A DNA stretch of 64,000 nucleotides, taken from assembly GCA_020975725.1 (NCBI GenBank), contig QXJR01000006.1, positions 620,001 through 684,000 of the forward strand. The letters run 5' to 3'. Origin of the DNA: Picocystis sp. L7 (lineage: Eukaryota > Chlorophyta > Picocystophyceae > Picocystales > Picocystaceae). The notes below the pieces were generated by a model. The model was not told the DNA's origin and searched no databases. It was given only the letters and a program-made list of their open reading frames with translations. Positions 8,271-17,716 of this stretch are shown one piece after another. Every line of letters begins with the position of its first letter. Position 1 is the first letter of the stretch. The position numbers and the translations under genes are program-made.

Positions 8271-10439
8271 TTACCTGTTGTTCACTATAAGTCTCAGCCT
8301 TCCCGTCTGTCCATCGCACTCGATATTGGTCCCCTTCCTTGCCAACCACGAGTCCCTGGTAATACACAGGTTGTTGGTCCCAGTATGGAAGAGTTCTTGT
8401 ACCACAAAGCCTACCAGGTTGGCGGGGGTCGGGACTGTTGGTCTGCGCCGAGTTTGGTAAGGTAGCTTGGCATAAATCCAGGTGTTTACCATGATGGGCT
8501 CTGGTGACTGTAGGTAGACAGTCTTCTTATGTGTTCTGACCGAATCGTAGTTGGATGGGCTAATACCCTGCTCAAGAATGCATCCATTGTTTTCTTCTAG
8601 CGACAGAAACTCTTCCAACAGAGTGGAAGATTCATCCACCCTAAAGTAACGCTGCGATGCATCTGCTAAGTTGCTCTCAATCCAGTACCGCACAGGGCGT
8701 GCAGGAAATATTGAGTAGTCCCTGAGCAAATATCGTCTGATTCGGTACGCAGTAGCTTCACTCTCCATTGCAACAGTATCTCCAAGCAACGCTGTCGGAA
8801 GCTGCCTGTCTTCATCCAGAGGGAAAAGAGTAAGGTCTGAGTCTGTCCATCGTTCTAACCTATTGGCGTGAATCCGATCGGAAAAGGCAGACCCTGCAGG
8901 CAGGTGTAATTGGCAGGATCCATTCTTCAGAACTTTCTTGATGACATAGGGACCCACAAAGTATGGGTCCAGCTTATGTTTATCTGTTGGGTCCTTGAGG
9001 CCATACTGCACCTTCACTTTATCCCCAACAGCAAAGTTCTTCTTGGGTCTATGGGCAGTCGCTTCCATAACGCTGCGTGCTGCCTTTAGTAAATTCTCCT
9101 GCACTGCCGGGTACACTGACCGATGTTGATCTAGTAGAGTGGCCACCCTCTTATCGAATGTAGTGACATTCTGATGACCTGCGTTGCGATCCAATGTGGG
9201 AAGCTGTAAATGCCATGGCAGCCTTGACTGGCAGCCAAATAGGAGCTGAAATGGGGAGTGCTTCGTAGCGTCATGCACCGTGTCGTTATAGGCATGCGCT
9301 GCCGCCTGTAAGTACTGATCCCACTGATGTTTGTCGCTGCAAGTTGTCCGTAGCGTTTGCAGCAGGGTACGGTGTTGTCTTTCGGCACCGCCCTGTGACT
9401 GGGAATGATAGGGTGTTCCTGTAACGTGGTGAACACCAAGCGCACTGCAGAATGCTTGAAACAGTGCACGATAAGCTGGGCCGTTATCGGTATGAATATG
9501 CACTGGAGTGTGGTACCGATATACTAGGTTGTCCATCAGGCTCTGGGCTTGTCTATAAGCACTCCAATTGGAGTGTATGGGTACATAGATGGCATATTTT
9601 GTGAACCGATCCACGATGGTTAGAGGTGCATTATGACCCAATGAAGTGAGAGGTAAATTCTCCACCATGTCCAGCACCACTGTATGGAATGGGTATGGGT
9701 GAAACTTTAATTCAAGACACAACGGTGTATGTCTCGACCGAATGTGTGGCTTCTGCAGTTGGCACGTTGGACAGCGAGCGACAAAGTGTTCGACATGTGA
9801 GCGCAGACCAGTCCAGGTGAAATGCCTGCCTGCCTCTACATAGGTGCGTGCCGGCCCAAAGTGCCGAGGGTCGTGCACCAGGTGCAGTAGCTCCTGCCTC
9901 AATGCATTGTCAGCTGGGACAACCAGTACAGGCTGAGCATTTGTGGATCGCGTGAACAGCACGCCATCGCGGACAGTCATGCCCTCGGCTGGCTCACCCA
10001 ACAGTTTTTTGTAGTGAGAGTCCTTTTCTGCGGCGTTGCGTATCCTGTCCGGCAAGGGTGGTAGCCCATCTGCTTGATCTGACGGAAGCGACTGCGCTGA
10101 CGCTGGACTCGTAATAGACGCTATTGGCCCACACACAATCCTCGCAGGACTGCGGCCGGCTAGTAGTCGAAGCGTCCGTGTGTTGTTTAGCCATCGGTAA
10201 AGCATGTGCGTTACCCATCCCACAGGGAAGGCGTTGCCGCACATGCACTCTCGGCTGGTTTCAGTGACACTGAGTGCAGCAGTGTCTCCTGCCTGCATAC
10301 CGACTAATCTTTCTCGCTCGCTGATGGTAAGCGGGCGTAAAGTTCCATCTTGACTGTGGACCCACGTGGAACGCGAACGGTCACTGTGGGACCGCGCAGT
10401 TGCCATAATTGTGGGGCATTTCAAGCGGGGCTGGTTCAA
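8271..10439 (-). CDS. Gypsy A pol: methyltransferase C-terminal part, integrase, C-terminal extension
   Basis: A 722-residue open frame. It starts inside the methyltransferase with T-I-M-A-T-A-R-S-H-S-D and motif IX/X sequence (L-R-P-L-T-I-S-E-R-E-R-L-V-G-M, then C-G-N-A-F-P-V-G-W). An integrase follows: an HHCC zinc-binding domain ending C-P-T-C-Q-L-Q-K-P, and a core with [14 protein letters not shown] and G-G-A-E-R-Q-H-R. Next come a GPY/F-type module ([12 protein letters not shown]), a chromodomain-like stretch (Y-R-I-R-R-Y-L-L-R, then R-Y-W-I-E-S) and a final segment in the place of the Tudor-like module of the other copies. This is part of a fossil element. Confidence 0.9.
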   Translation of the reverse strand: MNQPRLKCPTIMATARSHSDRSRSTWVHSQDGTLRPLTISERERLVGMQAGDTAALSVTETSRECMCGNAFPVGWVTHMLYRWLNNTRTLRLLAGRSPARIVCGPIASITSPASAQSLPSDQADGLPPLPDRIRNAAEKDSHYKKLLGEPAEGMTVRDGVLFTRSTNAQPVLVVPADNALRQELLHLVHDPRHFGPARTYVEAGRHFTWTGLRSHVEHFVARCPTCQLQKPHIRSRHTPLCLELKFHPYPFHTVVLDMVENLPLTSLGHNAPLTIVDRFTKYAIYVPIHSNWSAYRQAQSLMDNLVYRYHTPVHIHTDNGPAYRALFQAFCSALGVHHVTGTPYHSQSQGGAERQHRTLLQTLRTTCSDKHQWDQYLQAAAHAYNDTVHDATKHSPFQLLFGCQSRLPWHLQLPTLDRNAGHQNVTTFDKRVATLLDQHRSVYPAVQENLLKAARSVMEATAHRPKKNFAVGDKVKVQYGLKDPTDKHKLDPYFVGPYVIKKVLKNGSCQLHLPAGSAFSDRIHANRLERWTDSDLTLFPLDEDRQLPTALLGDTVAMESEATAYRIRRYLLRDYSIFPARPVRYWIESNLADASQRYFRVDESSTLLEEFLSLEENNGCILEQGISPSNYDSVRTHKKTVYLQSPEPIMVNTWIYAKLPYQTRRRPTVPTPANLVGFVVQELFHTGTNNLCITRDSWLARKGTNIECDGQTGRLRLIVNNR

Positions 10440-10481
10440 CGCGTCTACGGGTACTCTTGATCCAATGTCCAGACAGTCTTG

Positions 10482-11120
10482 CTAGGTCATAGGTGAGATT
10501 CTCGGCTGGAGTCGGGAGTTATACTTGAGCGGTGGCAGCGAGGTCCAGCATAATCGAACTCGGGATTGGGCACAATAGGCCGAGAGGTCTTCAGTGACTG
10601 GCTCTCTAAACCAGCAAGTTATCCTGTCCAGGTGACCTTTCAGGTGTGGAGCAAATGGTGTGCACTCCAAAGTGTAGTCTGGTGAGCGTAAGCGCTCACG
10701 GATCTTGGCAACTGCTGTGAACAGCTCTCGTACATCTTACAATCCCAACGGTGCTTTTGCCTGATCAGTATTCGCGCGCGAAAAGGGCTGACAGGGCACC
10801 CCAACTATCAGCAGATGTACTTGAGGGAGCTTACGCCGGTGCACCAGTTCGTTAACGTCGGTCCCGTAACGAAAGATGTCTTTCCTGGTAAACATACCAG
10901 GGCGTGCTAGACGCCCTTGGTGAAATACTCGGGAGATCACGCTCCGACAATCAGGGTCCTTCTCCACTGCTATGTAGTCCAGAGATATATTGGCTGACTT
11001 TGGAATAGCTTGCTCCAGTCCTCGTAGCGTGGTCCCCATTCCGGCACCTAGGTCCAAAATACAAAGAGTGTCGGTGTTATTGACCTGGGCCGAATGCCTT
11101 GAGAGGTAGTTTGGCCCCAC
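10482..11120 (-). pseudogene. Gypsy A pol: methyltranscript segment with methyltransferase motifs I, IV, VI and VIII
   Basis: The frame directly after the RNase H end (Y-L-S-R-H-S-A-Q-V) carries I-L-D-L-G-A-G-M-G-T (AdoMet-binding motif I), A-V-E-K-D-P-D-C (motif II region) and G-V-P-C-Q-P-F-S (motif IV with the catalytic Pro-Cys). Then come E-C-T-P-F-A (motif VI position) and the arginine-rich motif VIII region. It is a fossil; the domain is better preserved in element C. Confidence 0.85.
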
Positions 11121-11123
11121 ATT

Positions 11124-13016
11124 TTATGTGCCTGGCCTGTACTCTACCCTGAAGGGAGCAAAGTATGCCAGCCTCTCAATCCATCGCATTTCGCGCGGGG
11201 ATAACTGCTCTGTTGCCTTGGTACTAATGAACTGGCTTGCCTTGTTATCGGTGATTACGGTAAACATCTGCCCAAATAGAAGATGCCTCCAATGCTGCAG
11301 CGCATACATTATCGCGCACGTTTCTTTCTTAGCAGGGTGGTAGTTTTGCTGAGCTGTATTAAACTTCTTGGACCAATATTCAACAGGTTTCCAGTTCCCC
11401 TGCTGATCTTGTTGCATTAGCACTGCGCCCATCCCCACATCTGATGCGTCTGTCTTGACTCGTATGGGCCTGTCCTCATTGAACAGGGCCAATACAGGTG
11501 CAGTGGTCAAAGCTTGTATGAGGCGCTGATATGCTTCCTCCTGTGGCTGTTTCCAATAAGAGGTAAAGTTATGTTTGAGGGCTCCCTGGTTCAATTCTGT
11601 GAGCGGCGCCGCTCTTTCTGCATAGTGGGGCACAAACCTCATGTAGAACTGACAAAGGCCTAAGAAGGCCATGTTCTCGCGTTGTGACCGTGGCCGGGGA
11701 AACTGTTCAATCTTGGATAGAAGGTGGTCTGTACAGGCAAGCTGTCCATCGCGGATGCGAAATCCAACCCACTCTAGAGTGCTCATAAAGAAATGGCAGT
11801 TGGACCTTTTCAGGCGAATGTCCGCTCGTTCGCAGGTTGCGAAGAATTCTTCCAGATGTTTGAAATGGTCTTCGATTGTTTCGGAATGAACGAGGATATC
11901 GTCCATATATACCTTCAGGTACAGCAGATGTCCAAACACCCTATTCATCATGCGCTGAAACATCGCGGGTGCGTTTGCTGCCCCCATGGGCATTACCTTC
12001 CATACATACGAGCCAAAGGGGGTCACTACAGCAATTTTCTCGATGTCGTCTGGATGCATTCGCACCTGATGAAAGCCGTCCAGCGCGTCCAGGGATGAGA
12101 AATATTTGGCTCCCTTAATATTCTGCAGGTAATCGTGGATCCTGGGTAAAGGGTATCGATCCTTGACGGTTACGTTGTTCAACAGGCGATAGTCAAAGAC
12201 GACCCGCCAGCCCCCATCCTTTTTGGGGACTAATATTACATGGGCACCCCAACTTGATCCTGCACACAAATCCATCTTACCTGCCTCAACATATTCAGCA
12301 ACTAATTCCTTGAGAGCAACCTGCTGTTGAGGGGAGAGCCTGTAGTAATTCCTGTATTGTGGGGTGGATCCCTCCTCCACCTGAATGCGGAAGGATTCTC
12401 CGGGCACTCGCTCCGGTGGCAACTCTGTACGTGCCTCGAAGAGGTGTCCATACTGCCTGTTGATCAGGTCATCAAGTCGCTGTTTGTCACGATCGTTCAG
12501 CGGCCATTCACCGCTTACATGGCTGTGCATATTGCTGAAGTCTGAATCTTCACTTGCCAATTCTGGCGTTGCGTCCACAGGTTGAACCATGAGGAGTAGG
12601 CAACCTGGATCCTTCACGGCCTTGCGGGCTTCGCTGCGGGGTACGATCAGGTCCAGCTTCCTTGAGGAGATAAACAGGTGATCCCCATATACTGTGAATT
12701 TTACGCCATCGCTGGTGCGCAGAATCATGCGATGATTCTGCCAGTCCAGTGCTGATAAGTATTTGTGGCAGAATGCAGCTCCCAATATACAGTCAAAGGT
12801 TTCCAAAGGAGCGACTCCAAAGTCTGTATGAGCTTGAAACCCATCGATCGAAAATCGCGCACGAATTACTGGGGCAGTATGGACCTGCTGGCCCACAGCC
12901 ACGTTGTAGTTGAAGGTGGTAGAAGTGTATTGCCAGGATAGACCCTTTGGATCAGCTTGCTGCAGCTGAGTAAAGAGGCGCTCGCTGATAAAACAGTAGC
13001 TTGCAAGGGTATCCAA
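11124..13016 (-). CDS. Gypsy A pol: protease, reverse transcriptase and RNase H
   Basis: A 630-residue open frame. Near the start is an aspartic protease region with a signature variant shared by elements A, B, C and E. The reverse transcriptase shows Y-R-L-S-P-Q-Q, V-F-D-Y-R-L-L-N-N-V-T, L-D-A-L-D-G-F-H-Q-V-R and the catalytic V-Y-M-D-D-I-L-V-H-S. RNase H has K-T-D-A-S-D-V-G-M-G-A-V-L and I-T-D-N-K-A. It leads directly into the methyltransferase. Confidence 0.9.
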   Translation of the reverse strand: MDTLASYCFISERLFTQLQQADPKGLSWQYTSTTFNYNVAVGQQVHTAPVIRARFSIDGFQAHTDFGVAPLETFDCILGAAFCHKYLSALDWQNHRMILRTSDGVKFTVYGDHLFISSRKLDLIVPRSEARKAVKDPGCLLLMVQPVDATPELASEDSDFSNMHSHVSGEWPLNDRDKQRLDDLINRQYGHLFEARTELPPERVPGESFRIQVEEGSTPQYRNYYRLSPQQQVALKELVAEYVEAGKMDLCAGSSWGAHVILVPKKDGGWRVVFDYRLLNNVTVKDRYPLPRIHDYLQNIKGAKYFSSLDALDGFHQVRMHPDDIEKIAVVTPFGSYVWKVMPMGAANAPAMFQRMMNRVFGHLLYLKVYMDDILVHSETIEDHFKHLEEFFATCERADIRLKRSNCHFFMSTLEWVGFRIRDGQLACTDHLLSKIEQFPRPRSQRENMAFLGLCQFYMRFVPHYAERAAPLTELNQGALKHNFTSYWKQPQEEAYQRLIQALTTAPVLALFNEDRPIRVKTDASDVGMGAVLMQQDQQGNWKPVEYWSKKFNTAQQNYHPAKKETCAIMYALQHWRHLLFGQMFTVITDNKASQFISTKATEQLSPREMRWIERLAYFAPFRVEYRPGT

Positions 13017-13166
13017 GTAAGCTTGCGTTCTTACCCTTTTTGGCTTCTTTCCAAAATAGGTCTCGGCAGCCAGGAACTCATGTCTTGGCCTGTCATTGCT
13101 AAGTGAATGGAGGGAGACTGGCTTCCCATCTTTGTTAACCGGGGTGGCTGCAGGTCTCGCTCCCGG

Positions 13167-13214
13167 CTCCGTCCCGGTAACCGTCGTTACCGGACGGAGG
13201 GTTGTCAGTTTTTT
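13167..13214 (-). promoter_or_regulatory. -1 frameshift signal at the gag/pol junction of gypsy A
   Basis: The heptamer A AAA AAC in the gag frame lies at 13208-13214, immediately before the gag stop. After an 8-nt spacer a stem of about 14 bp (one bulge) with a 4-nt loop spans 13167-13199. This is the layout of -1 programmed frameshift sites used by gypsy elements and retroviruses. Elements B, C and E have the same cassette. Confidence 0.8.
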
Positions 13215-14455
13215 GGGGCACCCATTACGGATGCCATCTTGCAGGCTGCCTGATCATGCCCGTAGCGGCGGCAGCGCAAGCACAGCGAGTGCGCTAAGCA
13301 AAGGTCCTTCTCCTCCTGGGAAAGCTTTGCTCCCAGGGACTTGTTGGCGAGCTTCGTCTGCACTTCCTTGATTGAATTCTGCTGTTCTTCATCTAGGTCA
13401 TCGAAGCGTTTCCGCTCCCGCCTCGCTACAACATTCACCCTAGAATTGTTGGGTTGCGACGCTGGCAATGCTGCCGCTGTTGCTGTACTGGATCGCTTCT
13501 GGAAGCCGTTTGCTGTCCTACTACTGCGAACATCGGAGCTCTGCACCTTCCAATTGGTGACTGACTGTCTCAATTATTTCCTGGGAACTTCATTTACTTC
13601 TCTCTCCAATTTAAAGATGATTGCGGCCAGGTTGCTAGGCTCCATATCAGGTGTCTTACCCACTTCAATAAGGTGATCCAGGTGCTTGTAAAGCGCTCGT
13701 TGTAAGTGGCCTGGCAGGCCATGCTGCAACCGGGCAGAAATGTCATATTCTGTGAGGTTACGGCAAACAGGGGAGGAGCTTGCGTTGACCACAAAGCTCA
13801 ATTGTACCAGCCTGTTGAGGAATTGAAGTACATTCTCCGTTCGCTTCATGCGAGCCGTGTGAAGCTCGCGCCATGCTTCTGGACCTGGGTCCTGATTTTT
13901 GAAGGTTCTCTTGAGGTAATTGTACAAGTCTTCAACAGAATCGAGGGCTGTAGGTTCCCTCATAATTAAGTTTTGTACCATGGCCTTTGCCGTGCCGCTG
14001 AGCGCTTGATTGATGGCCAATACAAGCTGTTCCTTTGGACGGTTGAACGCGTAGGCCTGGCACCAACATAGTACGTCACGATACCAATACGTGAGCGCAT
14101 ACGGGCTGTCATCAAGCTCGGTGCCCGAGAACTTCTCCGGCTTCTCAAGGGATACTTTTTGTATGTTCTTTGAATCATGCAAAGCACTCCCATAGAGGCT
14201 GATGAGGTGTGGGAGGCCTTCATGGTCTGATGGCTTTCCATTTCCCGTTCCCGTTCCCAAGTATTCTGGACTTGGTGGGCACTCGTCTTCGGAAGCATCT
14301 CCTTCGCCATTTTGTTTGGTGTTGATAAGTTGAAGCTCCTCAATTACTTGCTGGAGCTCTGCAATCTTGGTCTCAAGTGTGGTCCTCTCCACTCTTTCTT
14401 GCTCTAGCTCTCTCCGAAGAGTTCCCATACGGGTGGTGTGGTCGCTTTCCTCCAT
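13205..14455 (-). pseudogene. Gypsy A gag (capsid-like region and CCHC knuckle)
   Basis: Starts M-E-E-S-D-H-T-T-R-M with a predicted coiled coil (E-L-E-Q-E-R-V-E-R-T-T-L-E), then a capsid-like region including Y-W-Y-R-D-V-L-C-W-C-Q-A and R-L-V-Q-L-S-F-V-V-N-A. The C-terminal part has a zinc knuckle, C-L-R-C-R-R-Y-G-H-D-Q-A-A-C, and ends M-G-A-P-K-N at the frameshift site. It is spread over two frames, with about one break. Confidence 0.85.
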
Positions 14456-14498
14456 GGTCCAGTGGAAAGGAGGTTCTCAAATGCTTGAGCTTTGACAG

Positions 14499-15226
14499 TG
14501 TTACAAAGCGTCCGTGCATGACGTGGGACACACGATGGGCAGTTGGGACCCTCGGCTCTCCACGTGGAGGGAAGGAGCTCTTCCTTCCCGTTGGGTCCTC
14601 TCGCGGACAGCCAACGCTCTTGCCGCTCCTCTTCTTTCGAAGGGAGGGCTTGCTCACGACCTCTTCCACGCCTCCTCCGGCGTGCTGATGGTGCGCGTTC
14701 TCTGCTGGTGGAGCACCGTGGACGTCACCTCGTTGAGCAAGTTGATAAGTGTGTTACAAAGCAAAGAGGGACTACTATGTCTACCTCTCTTCCTCTCTCA
14801 CCGCCTCTCACTGGCGGTTGGAAATCAGAGCAAGTGGGGCGGTGCGGCAGTCCACGTGCTCCCTAAAGTTACATCTGACCGTCCATTGGGCTCGCCCCGG
14901 GGCGAACGTGAGCTGGCAGTTGCATCTTCACCGTTCATGCCCCCCAGCCCTACCTTCTCGAAGGAGAGGCAGGGGCGGGGTCGAGTCATTCGGTCGGTCT
15001 GTCCCGGTCGAACTCCCCAGTATCCCTTTCAGGGACTCGTTCTGACCCGGGGCGACCCTCCTTCAATACGATACCCATCGAGCCAGCCGTAGTGGGGTAA
15101 CGGGGGACACAATTGTTCCTCGTCCATCCAGGGTCTCGATCCTATAGACCAGGGTCGCATAAGGCCCTCGGTAGTTAACTAGGAGGGCATGGCTTCACAG
15201 GAGGACCAGGCCTGCCTCGCGCAACA
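14499..15226 (-). repeat. 5' LTR of gypsy A
   Basis: Direct repeat of 7467-8194, about 99 percent identical by eye. The gag leader follows on the minus strand, beginning CTGTCAAAGCTC. Confidence 0.92.
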
Positions 15227-15230
15227 GAGA

Positions 15231-15328
15231 GGAAGACCCCGGTACAAGGGGTGCGAATCCCGTCCACGAGACCCTCGTCACCAAGAGTACGTGTGTTGGG
15301 TCATTCAACCACGGACGCACGTCTAATA
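15231..15328 (+). repeat. Left LTR of gypsy B, second part
   Basis: Continues the LTR interrupted at 7466 and matches 22260-22357 (GGAAGACCCCGGTACAAGGG to GTCTAATA). The leader CTGTCGAAGCC follows. Confidence 0.88.
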
Positions 15329-15373
15329 CTGTCGAAGCCTACTCTTGGGAGAAGACGGCGTTTCGTTCGCAAG

Positions 15374-16631
15374 AATGGACGATACGGACCACGCCACAAG
15401 AATGAGCACTCTCCGAAGAGAGCTTGAACAAGAACGAAGCGAAGGGCACACACTTCGTGAAAGAGTCGCTAATCTTGAAGCCCAAGTCGAGGCTCTTCAA
15501 GCCAGACCACCTAATGGTAATTAATTGGAAGTAGCGAAAGACCTTCTCGATGGTGATGATTCTCCAAGTACCGATCAAGGCGCTCTCGCCGAACCCATCA
15601 GTTTGTCCGAAGAAAAGGGGCTCCCACACCTCACAAGTTTGTATGGGACAGCATTGCAAGACTCCAAGAACATACAAAAGGTCTCCCTTGAAAAACCTAC
15701 CAAGTTCACCGGGTTGGAGCTTGAGGAAGACCCCTACTCCCTCACCTATTGGTATAGGGATGTGTTGTGTTGGTGCCAGGCCTACGCCTTCGATCGACCG
15801 AAGGAACAATTGGTCCTAGCCATCAGTCAAGCACTTGGAGGAACAGCCAAGTCCATGGTCCAGAACCTCATCATGAAGGATCCTGATGCTTTGCAATCGG
15901 TGGAGGACCTGCACTCATATTTGAAAAAGACATTTTAAAACCAAGACCCAGGCCTCGAAGCGTGGCGCGAGTTCCACACCACCAGAATGAGAAGGTCAGA
16001 AAATGTTTTGCACTTTTTGAACAGGTTGGTGCAGCTTAGCTTTGTGGTGAATGCCAGCAGCTCTCCTGTTCGCCGTACTTTGTCCGAGCATGACATATCA
16101 GCCAGGCTACAACATGGTCTGCCAACATACCTCCAAAAGGCTTTGTATAAACACCTGGAGCATCTAATTGATGTTGATAAGGTTCGAGACATGGAACTAG
16201 GCAACCTGGCAGCCACCATATTCAAACTTGGACGCGAGGCGGCTGAACCAACAAGGAAGGATATCAAACAGCCTGATGAAAAGTGGAGAGGACGATCGCC
16301 CGCGAATCGCGAGTACCGACAGACACCCCAGCGAGCGGCGTATCGCTTTGCAGCCATAGCAGCTGCCATGCCAACTCAGCAGCAGCAAACAGCAAGAAGC
16401 GATGGATACCCCAAGCGTCAGCACAAGCGGTTAGATGGTTTGGAAGAGGAACAGAAAAATGCGATCATCAAAGTCCAAACACAGCTGGCCAGCAAGCCAC
16501 TTGGGGGTAAACTTACCCTGGAGAAAAAGAACCTTTGCCTTGCACATGCTCTGTGCCAGCGATGCCGTCGATATGGTCATGATCAATCAGTTTGCAAGAT
16601 GGCATCAGTGATGGGCGCGCCAAAAAACTGA
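15374..16631 (+). pseudogene. Gypsy B gag
   Basis: Begins M-D-D-T-D-H-A-T-R-M with a coiled-coil start like element A, then S-L-E-K-P-T-K-F-T-G, Y-W-Y-R-D-V-L-C-W-C-Q-A and R-L-V-Q-L-S-F-V-V-N-A. It ends with the zinc knuckle C-Q-R-C-R-R-Y-G-H-D-Q-S-V-C and M-G-A-P-K-N. It is broken, with about two breaks. Confidence 0.85.
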
Positions 16632-17587
16632 TGGCTCTCCGACCGGTAACGCAGGTTACCGCGACGGAGCCGGGAGCGAAAAATGCAGCTGCCCCGGTGA
16701 ACAACAGTGGAGATCCAGTCTGCTTACACTCATTGTCTAATGTGAAACCAAGACAGGAATTTCTTGCTGCAGAAACATACTTTGGAAACAGGAAACAGAG
16801 ACTTAGAACCCAGGCCTACCTGGATACTTTAGCAAGTCACTGCTTTATCAGTGAAAAGCTATTCAAGAAACTGCAGGATGCTGACCCGTGCCGTTCATCT
16901 TGGCAGTATACGACTGACAGCGTCGATTTCACAGTGACTGTGGGCCAAGATGTTCACACTGCACCTGTGATTGAAGCTACGTTTACGATTAATGGATTCC
17001 GCACTCGCATGAACTTTGGAATAGCACCTCTAGAAACGTTCGATTGTATCCTCCGAGCCACCGTCCGCCATCAGCATTTGGAAGCACTGGACTGGCAGCA
17101 ACACAGAATGATCCTGCGCGGACGCAATGGAACCAAGTTTACAGTGTATGGGGATCATCAGTTCCTGTCTTCAAGGAAACTGGACCTCATCGTGCCCCGG
17201 AGCGAAGCTCGCGCAGCAGTCAAGGACCCAGGCTGCTTGTTACTCATGATAGAGCCTATGGACCCCACTCCAGAAGTGATAAGTGAGGAAGAAGACTTCA
17301 GCAGAGTGCGCAGCCAACTCAGCGATGCATGGGACCTGGATGACCAAGACTTGGCCCGGCTAGATGACCGGATAGAAAAGAAATATAAGCACCTGTTTCA
17401 GTCTCGTACCGAGTTACCGCGCGAACGAGTACCGGGAGAGATGTTCAAGGTTCAATTGATGGAGGGCGCTACGCCCCAATATCGTAATTACTACTGGCTG
17501 TCCCCGCAGCAGCATACTGCACTGAAGGAACTGATCGCCGAGTATGTAAACGCAGGTAAAATGGACCTGTGTGCTGGATCCAGCTAG
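16592..17587 (+). CDS. Gypsy B pol: protease and start of reverse transcriptase
   Basis: A 331-residue open frame in the -1 frame relative to gag. It holds the protease region (variant signature, then C-F-I-S-E-K-L-F), the conserved linker F-L-S-S-R-K-L-D-L-I-V-P-R and the first reverse transcriptase strand up to K-M-D-L-C-A-G-S-S. Confidence 0.87.
   Translation: MQDGISDGRAKKLMALRPVTQVTATEPGAKNAAAPVNNSGDPVCLHSLSNVKPRQEFLAAETYFGNRKQRLRTQAYLDTLASHCFISEKLFKKLQDADPCRSSWQYTTDSVDFTVTVGQDVHTAPVIEATFTINGFRTRMNFGIAPLETFDCILRATVRHQHLEALDWQQHRMILRGRNGTKFTVYGDHQFLSSRKLDLIVPRSEARAAVKDPGCLLLMIEPMDPTPEVISEEEDFSRVRSQLSDAWDLDDQDLARLDDRIEKKYKHLFQSRTELPRERVPGEMFKVQLMEGATPQYRNYYWLSPQQHTALKELIAEYVNAGKMDLCAGSS
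16622..16669 (+). promoter_or_regulatory. -1 frameshift signal at the gag/pol junction of gypsy B
   Basis: A AAA AAC at 16622-16628 is followed at once by the gag stop. A stem of about 14 bp (16637-16650 with 16655-16669) and a 4-nt loop follows an 8-nt spacer. The protease frame overlaps gag by 40 nt in the -1 frame. Confidence 0.8.
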
Positions 17588-17716
17588 GGAGCCCCAATCA
17601 TACTGGTTCCCAAGAAGGACGGCGGATGGCGAGTCGTTTTTGGCTACCGCCTTCTCAACAACGTTACGGTCAAGGATCGCTATCCTCTGCCGAGGATCGA
17701 TGATTATCTGCAGAAC

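Larger units (their letters stand above)
7467..15226 (-). mobile_element. Ty3/gypsy element A with methyltransferase domain, inside the left LTR of B
   Basis: 728-bp LTRs lie at 7467-8194 and 14499-15226 and differ at about seven positions (about 1 percent). The flanks share GAGA within a GA-rich tract, consistent with a short target duplication. Coding order on the minus strand is gag, protease, reverse transcriptase, RNase H, methyltransferase, integrase and C-terminal extension. The inverse of a purine tract follows the LTR at 8195-8215. The element is broken, with about four or five breaks, but every domain is recognisable. As the innermost layer of the A-in-B-in-F stack it is the latest of those three insertions. 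Confidence 0.92.

Noticed and set aside
10737-11120. Methyltransferase as a separate host gene captured next to the gypsy elements
   Set aside because: In B, C, D and E it is in one open frame with RNase H, and in all five copies it lies at the same place, so it is part of pol.
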